Assembly: GCA_902363805.1 (NCBI GenBank)
Contig: CABJBF010000001.1
Location: 749,466-813,465, forward strand
Length of the DNA stretch: 64,000 bases
Direction: 5' to 3'
Source of the DNA: Eubacteriaceae bacterium
GTDB lineage: Bacteria; Bacillota; Clostridia; Lachnospirales; Lachnospiraceae
Positions 55,893 to 63,498 of this stretch are shown here, one piece after another; position 1 is the stretch's first letter, and every line of letters begins with the position of its first letter. The notes beneath the pieces are model-generated. The model was given only the letters and a program-made list of their open reading frames with translations, had not been told where the DNA came from and ran no database searches. The translations under genes were made by a program, and so were the position numbers.

Positions 55893-56703
55893 AAGGATAA
55901 AAAATAATATCAGACCAATATTACAACTTCTGTTGCTTGTTGGTGTGTTCTTTGCTCCGAGAATATTTAAAATTACAGAGTTAATAAAGACCCCGCCTAA
56001 GCTGGAAGCGTCACAAAAAATATGTGATTATATTTTTTACTTTGCCTGGAAAGGTGGAGATTGGGCAATTGGTGTTTTCTTTTTAATAGTAGTATTGTTT
56101 ATAATTAGAAAGTGGAATAAAACATATATGTTTAATAGAGGAAACTATTATAAACAGTACAGATATGGGTGGTATCGGATATGTTCAAAGATATTGGGGT
56201 ACTCGGAATGTAACCTTATTCAGGTGCCGATATATATGCAATTTAAACTGGTGCTGAATGATACGTTCGATAAATATAATTGCGGAGAGTTTGATAAAAA
56301 AGAAAATGATACCATTTCAGTAAGTAAATCAAATTTTTCGCATGAAACAGATGAAGTGAATGTAATGATTTCTGATACATATCCTCTTTCATTGAGCCAA
56401 TTACCGGAAATAAAGAAAAATATACCGACATTATTAATATCGCGTAATAATACTAATGATGTTAACAGATATGATAGTCCTGAATTAGTAAGGTGCGTTG
56501 TTAATGAAGTCAGGAGCTTAAATAATAATATAAAAAAAGTAAATGTTTATGCCACAACTAATCCATTAAATACAAAGAATATTGCCAGCAGTGCTTTTAA
56601 ACTTGGAGGAAGAGATAATTTTAATGAAGTAAGAGTTTTCCAGCAAGAAAGGGATGGAATAAGAAAATTTAATAATAAGGGAATTGTCGTTTATAAAAGA
56701 TAA
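55876..56703 (+). CDS. Two-TM CBASS effector with Rossmann/SAVED-like domain
   Basis: 275 aa, last gene of the CBASS operon, the usual effector position. Two membrane helices (about residues 13-31, PILQLLLLVGVFFAP; and 57-76, AIGVFFLIVVLFII) are followed by a soluble domain. Its second half alternates strands and helices: VNVMISDTYPLS, PTLLISR, SPELVRCVVNEVRSL, KVNVYATTNPLN, then NIASSAFKLGG. The last pair recalls SAVED/CARF-type ligand pockets. It is predicted to sense the cyclic nucleotide and damage the inner membrane. It is not clearly Cap14, Cap15 or NucC. Confidence 0.7.
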   Translation: MKSIYERIKNNIRPILQLLLLVGVFFAPRIFKITELIKTPPKLEASQKICDYIFYFAWKGGDWAIGVFFLIVVLFIIRKWNKTYMFNRGNYYKQYRYGWYRICSKILGYSECNLIQVPIYMQFKLVLNDTFDKYNCGEFDKKENDTISVSKSNFSHETDEVNVMISDTYPLSLSQLPEIKKNIPTLLISRNNTNDVNRYDSPELVRCVVNEVRSLNNNIKKVNVYATTNPLNTKNIASSAFKLGGRDNFNEVRVFQQERDGIRKFNNKGIVVYKR

Positions 56704-56829
56704 GTCAGTGATAACACCATGATAACAAAATCCCCAAAAACCACACGGATACAGTGGAAAATCCGGACTTTCCCCCACAAATCACACGAAAAATCATCAT
56801 TTGCACACCGCAATACGCCAGTCTGATAT
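56704..56829. other. Right end of element 1 with arm-type site
   Basis: The first 30 nt carry GTGATAACACCATGATAACA plus AAAT (56708-56731), the direct repeat of 42796-42819. AGTGGA..CCCCACAAATCA (56752-56786) echoes AGTGGATTTATCCACAAATC at the left end. There is no gene and no clear terminator for the CBASS operon in this stretch. Confidence 0.6.
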
Positions 56830-56883
56830 CGTGAAGGTGGACGTACAGTAGGATCTGGACGTGTTGCTACAGTTATCGAGTAA
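56830..56883 (+). pseudogene. Second tuf 3' tail: junction of element 1 and element 2
   Basis: This encodes [17 protein letters not shown] and a stop in the tuf frame. The first 17 nt are identical to 42568-42584. It is the right attachment site of element 1 and, from its position before another terminator-repressor-xis-int block, the left end of element 2. Confidence 0.85.
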
Positions 56884-56907
56884 TTAAATATTATTCAGTA
56901 AATTCAA

Positions 56908-56938
56908 GGGTTTCGGAGATTTCTTCGGAACCCTTTTT
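56908..56938 (+). terminator. Terminator after the second tuf tail
   Basis: AAGGGTTTCGG..TCGGAACCCTT followed by TTT. It is different in sequence from the terminator following tuf itself. Confidence 0.75.
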
Positions 56939-56968
56939 ACATGCGATAATAATGAAGATGGGTGTGAG

Positions 56969-56990
56969 CGGTGCCAAAACGGTGCCAAAA
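56969..56990. repeat. Tandem 11-bp repeats, element 2 left end
   Basis: CGGTGCCAAAA occurs twice in direct succession (56969-56979, 56980-56990). Its place matches the arm-type sites of element 1, so it probably binds the element 2 integrase or excisionase. Confidence 0.6.
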
Positions 56991-56998
56991 AGAAAAAC

Positions 56999-57033
56999 TC
57001 CGTTGAATTTTGCTATTCAACGGAGCTTTTTTC
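56999..57033. terminator. Bidirectional terminator after the element 2 repressor
   Basis: CTCCGTTGAAT-TTTGCT-ATTCAACGGAG with an A run before and a T run after. It ends the minus-strand repressor gene. Confidence 0.85.
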
Positions 57034-57516
57034 TTACCATCCCTTAATCTGTTTTACCTGTTCTGCCCGTTCGGGATCTCTGTGATATTGTAGTTTGAAT
57101 TGTATCGTTTCAACCACTTCTTTCCTAGCTTCATCATCCAACTGATAAAAAGAAGTCAGAAGATTATCCACATCCGGCATACTATTTTTACCGAATAGGT
57201 ACATAAGTGGATAGAGAGAGTTTTTCAAGTAGGTTTTGACTCTGCTTGCATCCAAGGCTCCATTCAATCCATCTGGGAGAGTGGGATATATTTCTTCTTC
57301 GGTAATAGCTCCAGAGAAAGGACTTGCAGAGCATATCTCATTCACATCAATATCTAAAGCATTGGCAAGTCGGAGAGCAAAGTCAAAGCGGATATTGGAA
57401 TCTTTTTGAATAATCGTGTATAACGTGGTGGCACTAATGCCGGTTTCTTTTGCAATTCTGCGTACATTTGTACCTTTTTCATCAAGGTACTCTTTTAATT
57501 TCTTTCCATCGCCCAT
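57034..57516 (-). CDS. XRE-family repressor of element 2
   Basis: 160 aa. N-terminal helix-turn-helix (about residues 5-60: VRRIAKETGISATTLYTIIQ). The C-terminal half has a helical region (LTSFYQLDDEARKEVVETIQ) common in such regulators. It is not closely similar to the element 1 repressor outside the HTH type, and its operators differ. The ATG at 57516 follows AGGAGG by 6 nt on the minus strand. Confidence 0.85.
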   Translation of the reverse strand: MGDGKKLKEYLDEKGTNVRRIAKETGISATTLYTIIQKDSNIRFDFALRLANALDIDVNEICSASPFSGAITEEEIYPTLPDGLNGALDASRVKTYLKNSLYPLMYLFGKNSMPDVDNLLTSFYQLDDEARKEVVETIQFKLQYHRDPERAEQVKQIKGW

Positions 57517-57547
57517 AAGCAACCTCCTATTTTCATAGACAAAGTAA

Positions 57548-57706
57548 TTACGAAAAACATAAACTCAATTATTATCATATCACATTTACGAAAAACATAA
57601 AAGTGAAAATTACATAATTTTAGAATTACGAAAACCGTAAAATATTATTTACGAAGTATTGACATTATTTACGGACAGTGATAATATGAATTTACGAAAA
57701 CCGTAC
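57548..57706. promoter_or_regulatory. Operator array and xis promoter of element 2
   Basis: Four sites: TTACGAAAAACATAA at 57548-57562 and 57586-57600, TTACGAAAACCGTAA at 57626-57640, and TTACGAAAACCGTAC at 57692-57706. The consensus is a TTACG-N5-CGTAA palindrome. The rightward promoter TTGACA (57659-57664), 17 nt, TAATAT (57682-57687) lies between the third and fourth. Confidence 0.8.
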
Positions 57707-57763
57707 ACAACAAAAATACAAGAGTTGTAACGGCATTGTAGAATGAGAAGGGAGGATGAATAT

Positions 57764-57958
57764 ATGGCGAACTATCAATATATGATGAGTGCGGATGATG
57801 TGGCTAAGGAACTGGATTGTTCCAAGTCGTATGCTTACAAGTTGGTTAAGGCAATGAATAAGGAACTTGCGGAGCAGGGATATATCACAATGGCAGGACG
57901 GATTCCAAGAGCATATTGGGCAAAAAAGATGTTCGGATACGAGCTGGCTGCGAACTAA
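57764..57958 (+). CDS. Excisionase-like small DNA-binding protein, element 2
   Basis: 64 aa, MANYQYMMSADDVAKELDCS followed by KSYAYKLVKAMNKELAEQGY. It is homologous to the element 1 protein at 43634 and has the same position before the integrase. GGGAGG precedes the ATG. Confidence 0.75.
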   Translation: MANYQYMMSADDVAKELDCSKSYAYKLVKAMNKELAEQGYITMAGRIPRAYWAKKMFGYELAAN

Positions 57959-57975
57959 GAGAGGAGAAGAAAGGA

Positions 57976-59058
57976 ATGGCTTACAAAGAAAAAGACACGA
58001 AGAAATGGACTGCCCAGTGGTTTGAAATGAATGCAAAGGGCGAAAAGAAAAAACGAAGAAAGAGAGGATTTTCCACAAAAAAGGAAGCTCTGGAATATGA
58101 GCGACAGAAAAAACTCAATAGCAGTCGAAGTATGGATATGAAATTGAGTGAATTTATGGAGGTATATTTTGAGGACAAACAGAATGAACTCAAAGAACGT
58201 ACCATGAAAAACAAACGTTATATGATGGAACAGCATATTATTCCGTATTTTGGAAATAAAATGATGAGTGAAATATCAGCTTCGCAGATTATTCAGTGGC
58301 AGAATGAAATGCAGACAAAAGGTTTTTCGGAATCATATCTGCGAATGATACAAAATCAGCTAACCAGTTTGTTTACTCATGCTTCACGAATTTACGATTT
58401 GCATACGAATCCATGCAAGAAGGTAAAGCGGATGGGAAACTCGGACAGCAGAAGCTTGGATTTCTGGACAACAGAGGAGTATCAGCAGTTTATTCAGACT
58501 ATAGAACCGGGAACAAGATATTATCTCATCTTTGAAATTCTTTTCTGGACTGGATGTAGAATTGGAGAACTACTTGCATTAACTCCGGCAGATATAAACT
58601 TTGAAAGAAATCAAATCAGCATCACAAAAACGTACTATAGGACAGAACGAAAGGATGTGATTACAGAACCAAAGACAAAACAATCTGTGCGAACAATAGA
58701 AATACCGGAATTTTTGAAGCAGGAAATAAAGCAATTTATTGAAGGGCATTATGGTATGCCGGAGAATGAAAGACTTTTCCCTATCGTGCAGGAAGCGGTA
58801 CAGCATAAGATGAAGCACAATATGGAAAAAGCCGGAGTAAAGAAAATCAGGGTGCATGATTTAAGGCATTCGCATGTAGCATATCTCATCAACAAAGGGA
58901 TTGAGCCGATTCTGATAAAGGAAAGATTAGGGCATAAGGATATAAGAATTACCCTAAATACTTATGGTCACTTATATCCGAATCAGCAACGGAGAATTGC
59001 AGATTTGCTGGATAATGAACAAGAAAAAAGTCCCAACAGCGGCAACTGTCAGGACTAA
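57976..59058 (+). CDS. Tyrosine integrase, element 2 (tuf-targeting)
   Basis: 360 aa with the same domains as the element 1 enzyme. Catalytic residues: Arg195 (TGCRIGELL), His294 and Arg297 (HDLRHSH), the LGHKD His, and Tyr330 (NTYGHLYP). The C-terminus is longer by about 10 residues. GAGGAG lies 9 nt before the ATG. The similarity to the first integrase explains insertion at the same tuf site. Confidence 0.93.
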   Translation: MAYKEKDTKKWTAQWFEMNAKGEKKKRRKRGFSTKKEALEYERQKKLNSSRSMDMKLSEFMEVYFEDKQNELKERTMKNKRYMMEQHIIPYFGNKMMSEISASQIIQWQNEMQTKGFSESYLRMIQNQLTSLFTHASRIYDLHTNPCKKVKRMGNSDSRSLDFWTTEEYQQFIQTIEPGTRYYLIFEILFWTGCRIGELLALTPADINFERNQISITKTYYRTERKDVITEPKTKQSVRTIEIPEFLKQEIKQFIEGHYGMPENERLFPIVQEAVQHKMKHNMEKAGVKKIRVHDLRHSHVAYLINKGIEPILIKERLGHKDIRITLNTYGHLYPNQQRRIADLLDNEQEKSPNSGNCQD

Positions 59059-59066
59059 AGATAACC

Positions 59067-59126
59067 GGATAAACCTCTGTTATCCTATGTATATACAAGC
59101 TAAGTATAGCAGAGGTTTTCTCCGGT
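59067..59126 (+). terminator. Terminator-like inverted repeat after the element 2 integrase
   Basis: CCGGATAAACCTCTG is mirrored by CAGAGGTTTTCTCCGG around a 28-nt loop. It isolates the control block from the replication gene. Confidence 0.6.
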
Positions 59127-59157
59127 AGCAATTATAAAATTAAAATTGGAGGAGAAA

Positions 59158-60138
59158 ATGACAGAACAGAAGATTGAGTTAAAGATGATTAGAATGTCGG
59201 AGGTACAGTCGCAGGAGATTGAGTGGCTGTGGTATCCGTTCATTCCTTATGGAAAGCTGACAATTATCCAAGGTGATCCGGGGGATGGAAAGACAACAAT
59301 GGTGTTGAATCTGGCAGCAAAGCTGTCAAAGGGCGAAGCACTGGATAAAAATATGAAGGTCACAGAGCCGGTCAATGTAATATACCAGACTGCGGAGGAT
59401 GGTCTTGCGGATACAGTAAAACCAAGATTAGAGCTTGCCGGGGCAGACTGCGAGAGAATTATCGTCATTGATGAAAGTGACAAGTCACTGTCTATGGTAG
59501 ATGAACGCTTGGAAGAAGCGATTGTAAGGACTGGTGCAAGGCTCTTGATTTTAGACCCGATACAAGCCTATCTGGGCGGTGGCATGGATATGAACCGAGC
59601 AAACGAAGCAAGGGATATGACAAAGAAATTAGGAGCATTGGCAGAGAAAACAAAGTGTGCAATTATCCTTATCGGTCATATGAATAAGGCTTCCGGCAAT
59701 AAAGCGGCATACCGGGGCATGGGTTCCATAGATTTTTTCGCAGTGGCAAGAAGTGTATTACTGGTTGGCAGGGTAGAGGGAGAACCGAATACCAGAGCAG
59801 TTGTTCAGATTAAAAACAACCTTGCGGCATTTGGACATCCAAAAGCATTTGCCTTATCAGAGGAAGGCTTTCAGTGGATTGGAGATTATGAGATTACGGT
59901 GGATGAGGTGCTTGGCGGCATTGCACCAAAGGCAAATAAAATGGAGCAGGCAAAGCAGATGTTACGGGAACTTGCGGAAACACAGAATGCGGTTTTGAGC
60001 AACGAAATCTTTGACCGGGCAGATGAACTGGGAATTTCTAAACGAACACTGGAAAACGCAAAGAAAGAGCTGGGTATCCGGGCAAGAAAAATCAACAACG
60101 CATGGTACTGGGAACTGGATAAAGTAAAGCTGGAATAA
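59158..60138 (+). CDS. RepA-like hexameric ATPase, element 2
   Basis: 326 aa of the RecA-like AAA_25/RepA type. Walker A GDPGDGKTT at residues 39-47, Walker B LLILDPIQAYLGG near 132-144, and the GHMNKASGNKAAYRGMGSID loop. The C-terminal 70 residues form a winged-helix-like part (LSNEIFDRADELGISKRTLE). It is probably the replicative helicase of the element, a different solution from the VapE-primase pair of element 1. GGAGG precedes the ATG at 59158. Confidence 0.85.
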   Translation: MTEQKIELKMIRMSEVQSQEIEWLWYPFIPYGKLTIIQGDPGDGKTTMVLNLAAKLSKGEALDKNMKVTEPVNVIYQTAEDGLADTVKPRLELAGADCERIIVIDESDKSLSMVDERLEEAIVRTGARLLILDPIQAYLGGGMDMNRANEARDMTKKLGALAEKTKCAIILIGHMNKASGNKAAYRGMGSIDFFAVARSVLLVGRVEGEPNTRAVVQIKNNLAAFGHPKAFALSEEGFQWIGDYEITVDEVLGGIAPKANKMEQAKQMLRELAETQNAVLSNEIFDRADELGISKRTLENAKKELGIRARKINNAWYWELDKVKLE

Positions 60139-60236
60139 GGGAAGAACGCAACAATGCAGAGTATACAGAAATGCGGTCTTGAACATTGCAAGGTTGCAAA
60201 ATATATAGACATTGCGTTGTTGCGGTCTTGCAGAAA
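60139..60236. other. Repeat-rich segment, possible origin of element 2
   Basis: TGCGGTCTTG occurs at 60172-60181 and 60221-60230. CGCAACAATG (60147) faces CATTGCGTTGTTGC (60209), and a further ATTGCAAGGTTGC copy lies between. The place directly after the RepA-like gene parallels the origin candidate of element 1. Confidence 0.35.
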
Positions 60237-60252
60237 GGATTGGTGGATTGAA

Positions 60253-60486
60253 ATGAAGAATGTGCAGATTTCGCAGGAATTGTTCTTTTTGCTCGTGAGA
60301 TATTTTCTCATAGGGCAGGAAGAAACGGAGCCGGAGATAGCTAAGGCATTAGAGAAAAAGATGGATGCTCTGGTAATGAGAGAGCTGTATACGCAGTATA
60401 AAACTGCACCGACAGAGGAAGAAAAGGAAAAGGCACGCAGGGAATATCTGGACAGGCGAGGTGTGCCGGACAGCTTCCGATGGTAA
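60253..60486 (+). CDS. Small helical protein of mobile elements (complexin-2-like annotation)
   Basis: 77 aa beginning MKNVQISQELFFLLVRYFLI. It is helical, with the C-terminal segment EEEKEKARREYLDRRGVPD. Proteins like this occur beside RepA-like genes in Lachnospiraceae elements and have been labelled complexin-2, a name with no demonstrated meaning here. The ribosome site (AAAGGA) is rather far from the ATG, so the start is uncertain. Confidence 0.6.
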   Translation: MKNVQISQELFFLLVRYFLIGQEETEPEIAKALEKKMDALVMRELYTQYKTAPTEEEKEKARREYLDRRGVPDSFRW

Positions 60487-60764
60487 TTTCCTTAGACGAA
60501 TAAAACGGGAGCGTGGCACGCACCCGTAGGATACGGTTAAGGGAAAATGGTGCGGTGGCAGCGATGATGAAGTGACCGGAACGGGCACAACTGCCGCAGG
60601 CATAAAAGCTCCCGGCAGGGCGCAAAACCTGACTTGTCAGGTTGCATTTTTGATGGCGGTAGCTGTCAAAAGTGCTTTTGCGTTACTTTCGACGAAAGTA
60701 ACAAAGCCTGTGCCGTATCCGGCACTAAAAGATACAGGTAAAAAAAGATGCGAGGTGGTTTTTA
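60487..60764. other. oriT-like region of element 2
   Basis: CCCGGCAGGGCGCAA (60611-60625) and the hairpin GTTACTTT-CGACG-AAAGTAAC (60682-60702) match the corresponding region of element 1. Between them, CCTGACTTGTCAGG is an additional hairpin. Open frames through the segment are not conserved between the two elements and look accidental. Confidence 0.6.
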
Positions 60765-62204
60765 TTGGAGAGAACGATTAGCGGAATGATGGGGAAAGGC
60801 TCTGTGAATCACAATACAAGAGCATTTTCAGCAAAGAATGTAGATAAAGAAAGAAGCCGTGACAATGTGGAATTTTGCCACAAGGATATAAAGGCAGTGT
60901 ATCATGAACTGTTTGACGAAGCTCTGGAAAGGTACAATGCGAAGCAGAAGCGGAGTGACAGAAAGATTGATAACTATTATGAGAAAATCCGGCAGGGGAA
61001 GCAGGAGAAACTGTTTTATGAAGTGATTTTCCAGATAGGAAACAGAGATGACATGAATGCACGGAGTGAGGAGGGGCAGCTGGCAAAGCAGATACTTATT
61101 GACTTCATGGCAGACTTTCAAAGCAGGAATCCGAATCTTCATGTATTCTCGGCACATCTGCACATGGATGAGGAAACACCGCACATTCATATTGATTTTG
61201 TTCCGGTTATTACCGGGAGTAAGCGAGGACTTGATACCAGAGTGTCACTGAAAGGGGCATTGGCGGAGCAGGGATTTGAGGGCGGTACCAGAGGAGCAAC
61301 AGAATGGAACCAGTGGATAGAATCCGAGAAAAAGGAACTGGCGGCGGTCATGGAACGATATGGTGTTGAATGGCTGCAGAAGGGTACGCACAATAAACAT
61401 CTGTCGGTGCTGGATTATGAGAAGCAGGAGCGAGCGAAAGAGGTTGCGGAGCTTGATAGTCAGCTTGCACAATCAGAACAGGCTTTGCAGACAGCAAGTA
61501 AAATGGTAGACAGTCAGCTTGCTCGTGCGGAAGAATTGGCAGAGATGGGAGATATGTTTCAAAGACGGAACGAGGAAATTAAGGCAGATAATGCAGAACT
61601 GGAAGAAGCATATATAGCCACGAAGCAGAGCTATAACAGTTTATCTGCAAAAAATAATCTCCTGATTACCGAGAATGAGGATTTGGAGCAGGAAAAGGAA
61701 AGGCGGTTGTCCGGCAACCGGGAATTAGAAAAGCAACAGCAGAAGCTTCAAAAAGAACTGGAAGCTATGGCAGGTTCTAAGGTCGCTCTGGAGCGTAATG
61801 TGAGAGTCTATGACGAGGAAAAACAATGGCAGCTTCCAGAGCCGGGAGTGGTACAGTCGGCAAAAGCCTATCGTGAAAAGGTGGCATTGCCATTGATTAC
61901 AAGGTTAAAGGAACTTGTAAAAAGTCTGACAATCAAGTGTGTCGGTCTGATGGAGCAGGTTAAGAAGCTGACTGCAAAGGTAAATCAGCAGGAAGATGAT
62001 ATTGCATGGTACAAGAATAAAATCAAGGAGCAGAAAGGAACAATGGAGCATTTGCAGGAGAAAGCGGAGGATTTGGAACGAGTGAAACAGTATGTCGGGG
62101 CTGACAAAATACAGGATATTATTGACAATGTGAAAGAAGCGGAACGGTTACAGGCAGAGCAGAAGCGTTTGCAGAGAAGCTATCAGAACAGAATGAGCAG
62201 ATAA
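60765..62204 (+). CDS. MobV/Pre-type relaxase, element 2
   Basis: 479 aa starting with TTG (MERTISGMMGKGSVNHNTRA). The relaxase His motif is at His133 (LHMDEETPHIH) and His140/His142, the same positions as in element 1. A long coiled coil fills about residues 225-330 and 390-475. GAGGTGG lies 6 nt before the start. No secretion genes follow in the window. Confidence 0.85.
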   Translation: MERTISGMMGKGSVNHNTRAFSAKNVDKERSRDNVEFCHKDIKAVYHELFDEALERYNAKQKRSDRKIDNYYEKIRQGKQEKLFYEVIFQIGNRDDMNARSEEGQLAKQILIDFMADFQSRNPNLHVFSAHLHMDEETPHIHIDFVPVITGSKRGLDTRVSLKGALAEQGFEGGTRGATEWNQWIESEKKELAAVMERYGVEWLQKGTHNKHLSVLDYEKQERAKEVAELDSQLAQSEQALQTASKMVDSQLARAEELAEMGDMFQRRNEEIKADNAELEEAYIATKQSYNSLSAKNNLLITENEDLEQEKERRLSGNRELEKQQQKLQKELEAMAGSKVALERNVRVYDEEKQWQLPEPGVVQSAKAYREKVALPLITRLKELVKSLTIKCVGLMEQVKKLTAKVNQQEDDIAWYKNKIKEQKGTMEHLQEKAEDLERVKQYVGADKIQDIIDNVKEAERLQAEQKRLQRSYQNRMSR

Positions 62205-62212
62205 GGAGATAG

Positions 62213-62596
62213 ATGGATATGACGGATAAAATCAAAGAAACAGAAGTGTTGAGAAAGCACATCATTGGAGAAAACGGAATCAGTTACACTTTGGGAGAGG
62301 ATGGTCTGTATTATCCAGACATCCGACTTCCGGAAGGAACGCATTATGAAATCGGCAGATACGGACAGATGCGAGCAGAGTATCTGAAAGAGTACCATAG
62401 AGCATTGTATCTGGAATTGCTGTTGGATGGAAATTTAAATGAATATCTGCACCAGACGGACGAAGAATGTTATCAGATGATGGAGCGATTGGTGGAACAG
62501 ATGAAAGCAAAGCAGGGAGTGACGGAGCAGTTGAAGTCGGAGAATCAAATGCAGTGGGTAGGAATGATGAACAATATCTGGCACTGTGCGGAATAA
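62213..62596 (+). CDS. TnpV-like protein, element 2
   Basis: 127 aa with ISYTLGEDGLYYPDIRLPEG and the C-terminal NQMQWVGMMNNIWHCAE. It is homologous to the element 1 protein at 49241 and again follows the relaxase directly (9 nt). Function unknown. Confidence 0.75.
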   Translation: MDMTDKIKETEVLRKHIIGENGISYTLGEDGLYYPDIRLPEGTHYEIGRYGQMRAEYLKEYHRALYLELLLDGNLNEYLHQTDEECYQMMERLVEQMKAKQGVTEQLKSENQMQWVGMMNNIWHCAE

Positions 62597-62632
62597 GTGG
62601 TGTTGAGAGATATAGTATATGTGTAATAGATA

Positions 62633-62657
62633 GGGCGGTCTTCGGACTGCCCTTTTG
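62633..62657 (+). terminator. Terminator after the element 2 mobilisation genes
   Basis: GGGCGGTC-TTCG-GACTGCCC followed by TTTT. Confidence 0.9.
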
Positions 62658-62766
62658 AAAATTGTATAGAAAAAGGAACAATGAAATGATATAATAAAAA
62701 AAAGAGAATTAGAACAATCGAAGTTTAATGAGCTGGGAAATCGGAATTTATAGGAGGTGAATCTTC

Positions 62767-62981
62767 ATGAAATGTCCATATTGTGGTGATGAAATGATAA
62801 GAGGATACCTAATGAGTTCACGAGACATTACTTTTGCAGTTGATAATCCGACAAAAGTTTTTTTCGTATTAAAAAATCGGACGATCTGGAATTGAGTAAA
62901 GGTTCAGCAGGAATCCCTCATTGTGAAGCTTATCGTTGCAGTAGTTGCAAAAAGATTTTGATTGATTATGCAAATAGATAA
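62767..62981 (+). pseudogene. Frameshifted DUF6487-like zinc-finger gene
   Basis: The frame opens MKCPYCGDEMIRGYLMSSRD and stops at 62893. The next frame continues KSDDLELSKGSAGIPHCEAY, RCSSCKKILIDYANR, and stops at 62979. Together these give the CPYC...CxxC two-knuckle layout of DUF6487-type proteins. The break falls near a run of seven T or six A (about 62857-62876), a likely single-base slip. GGAGGTG precedes the ATG. Confidence 0.65.
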
Positions 62982-63011
62982 ATCGAAAGTTGACAAAGGA
63001 GTTGAGCTGAT

Positions 63012-63419
63012 ATGAAAAAGAAAATCATCATATTGCTGTCTGTTGTGATAATTCTTTTGATGGGCATTGTTGTATGGTTTAATATTCCACTCGACTTGAT
63101 GGACTTAGACCCTAATGAGGTCATGGAAATAGTTGTTTTCAATGGCAATAGCGGAAACGCAACACATATTACCGACAAAGAGCAGATTCAGCATATTGTC
63201 GAAAATTTGAATGGCGTCGAAGTAAAGCGGTCAAAGCCATCTTTGGGATATATGGGATATAGTTTCAAAGTTACTATTTATTTGTCTGATGGCAACGAGG
63301 CAGGCGATTGGAATAATTTTATTATCAATTCAGATGATACAATTAGAAAAGATCCATTTTTCTATTCTGTTACAAAGGGAAATATTGATTACAGCTATAT
63401 TGAAAGTATCGTAGAATAA
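63012..63419 (+). CDS. DUF5301-like membrane-anchored protein
   Basis: 135 aa. An N-terminal membrane anchor (about residues 3-22, KKIIILLSVVIILLMGIVV) is followed by an extracytoplasmic domain with NEVMEIVVFNGNSGNATHIT and YMGYSFKVTIYLSDGN. The layout resembles DUF5301 proteins of Firmicutes, of unknown function. AAGGAG precedes the ATG. Cargo of element 2. Confidence 0.6.
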   Translation: MKKKIIILLSVVIILLMGIVVWFNIPLDLMDLDPNEVMEIVVFNGNSGNATHITDKEQIQHIVENLNGVEVKRSKPSLGYMGYSFKVTIYLSDGNEAGDWNNFIINSDDTIRKDPFFYSVTKGNIDYSYIESIVE

Positions 63420-63498
63420 CAAAAATGCCAGTTTGTTAAGGTGAAAAAAGTTTAAGTAAAATTAGAAGTTATAAGAAGTGGAAAAGGAGAACAAGTTA

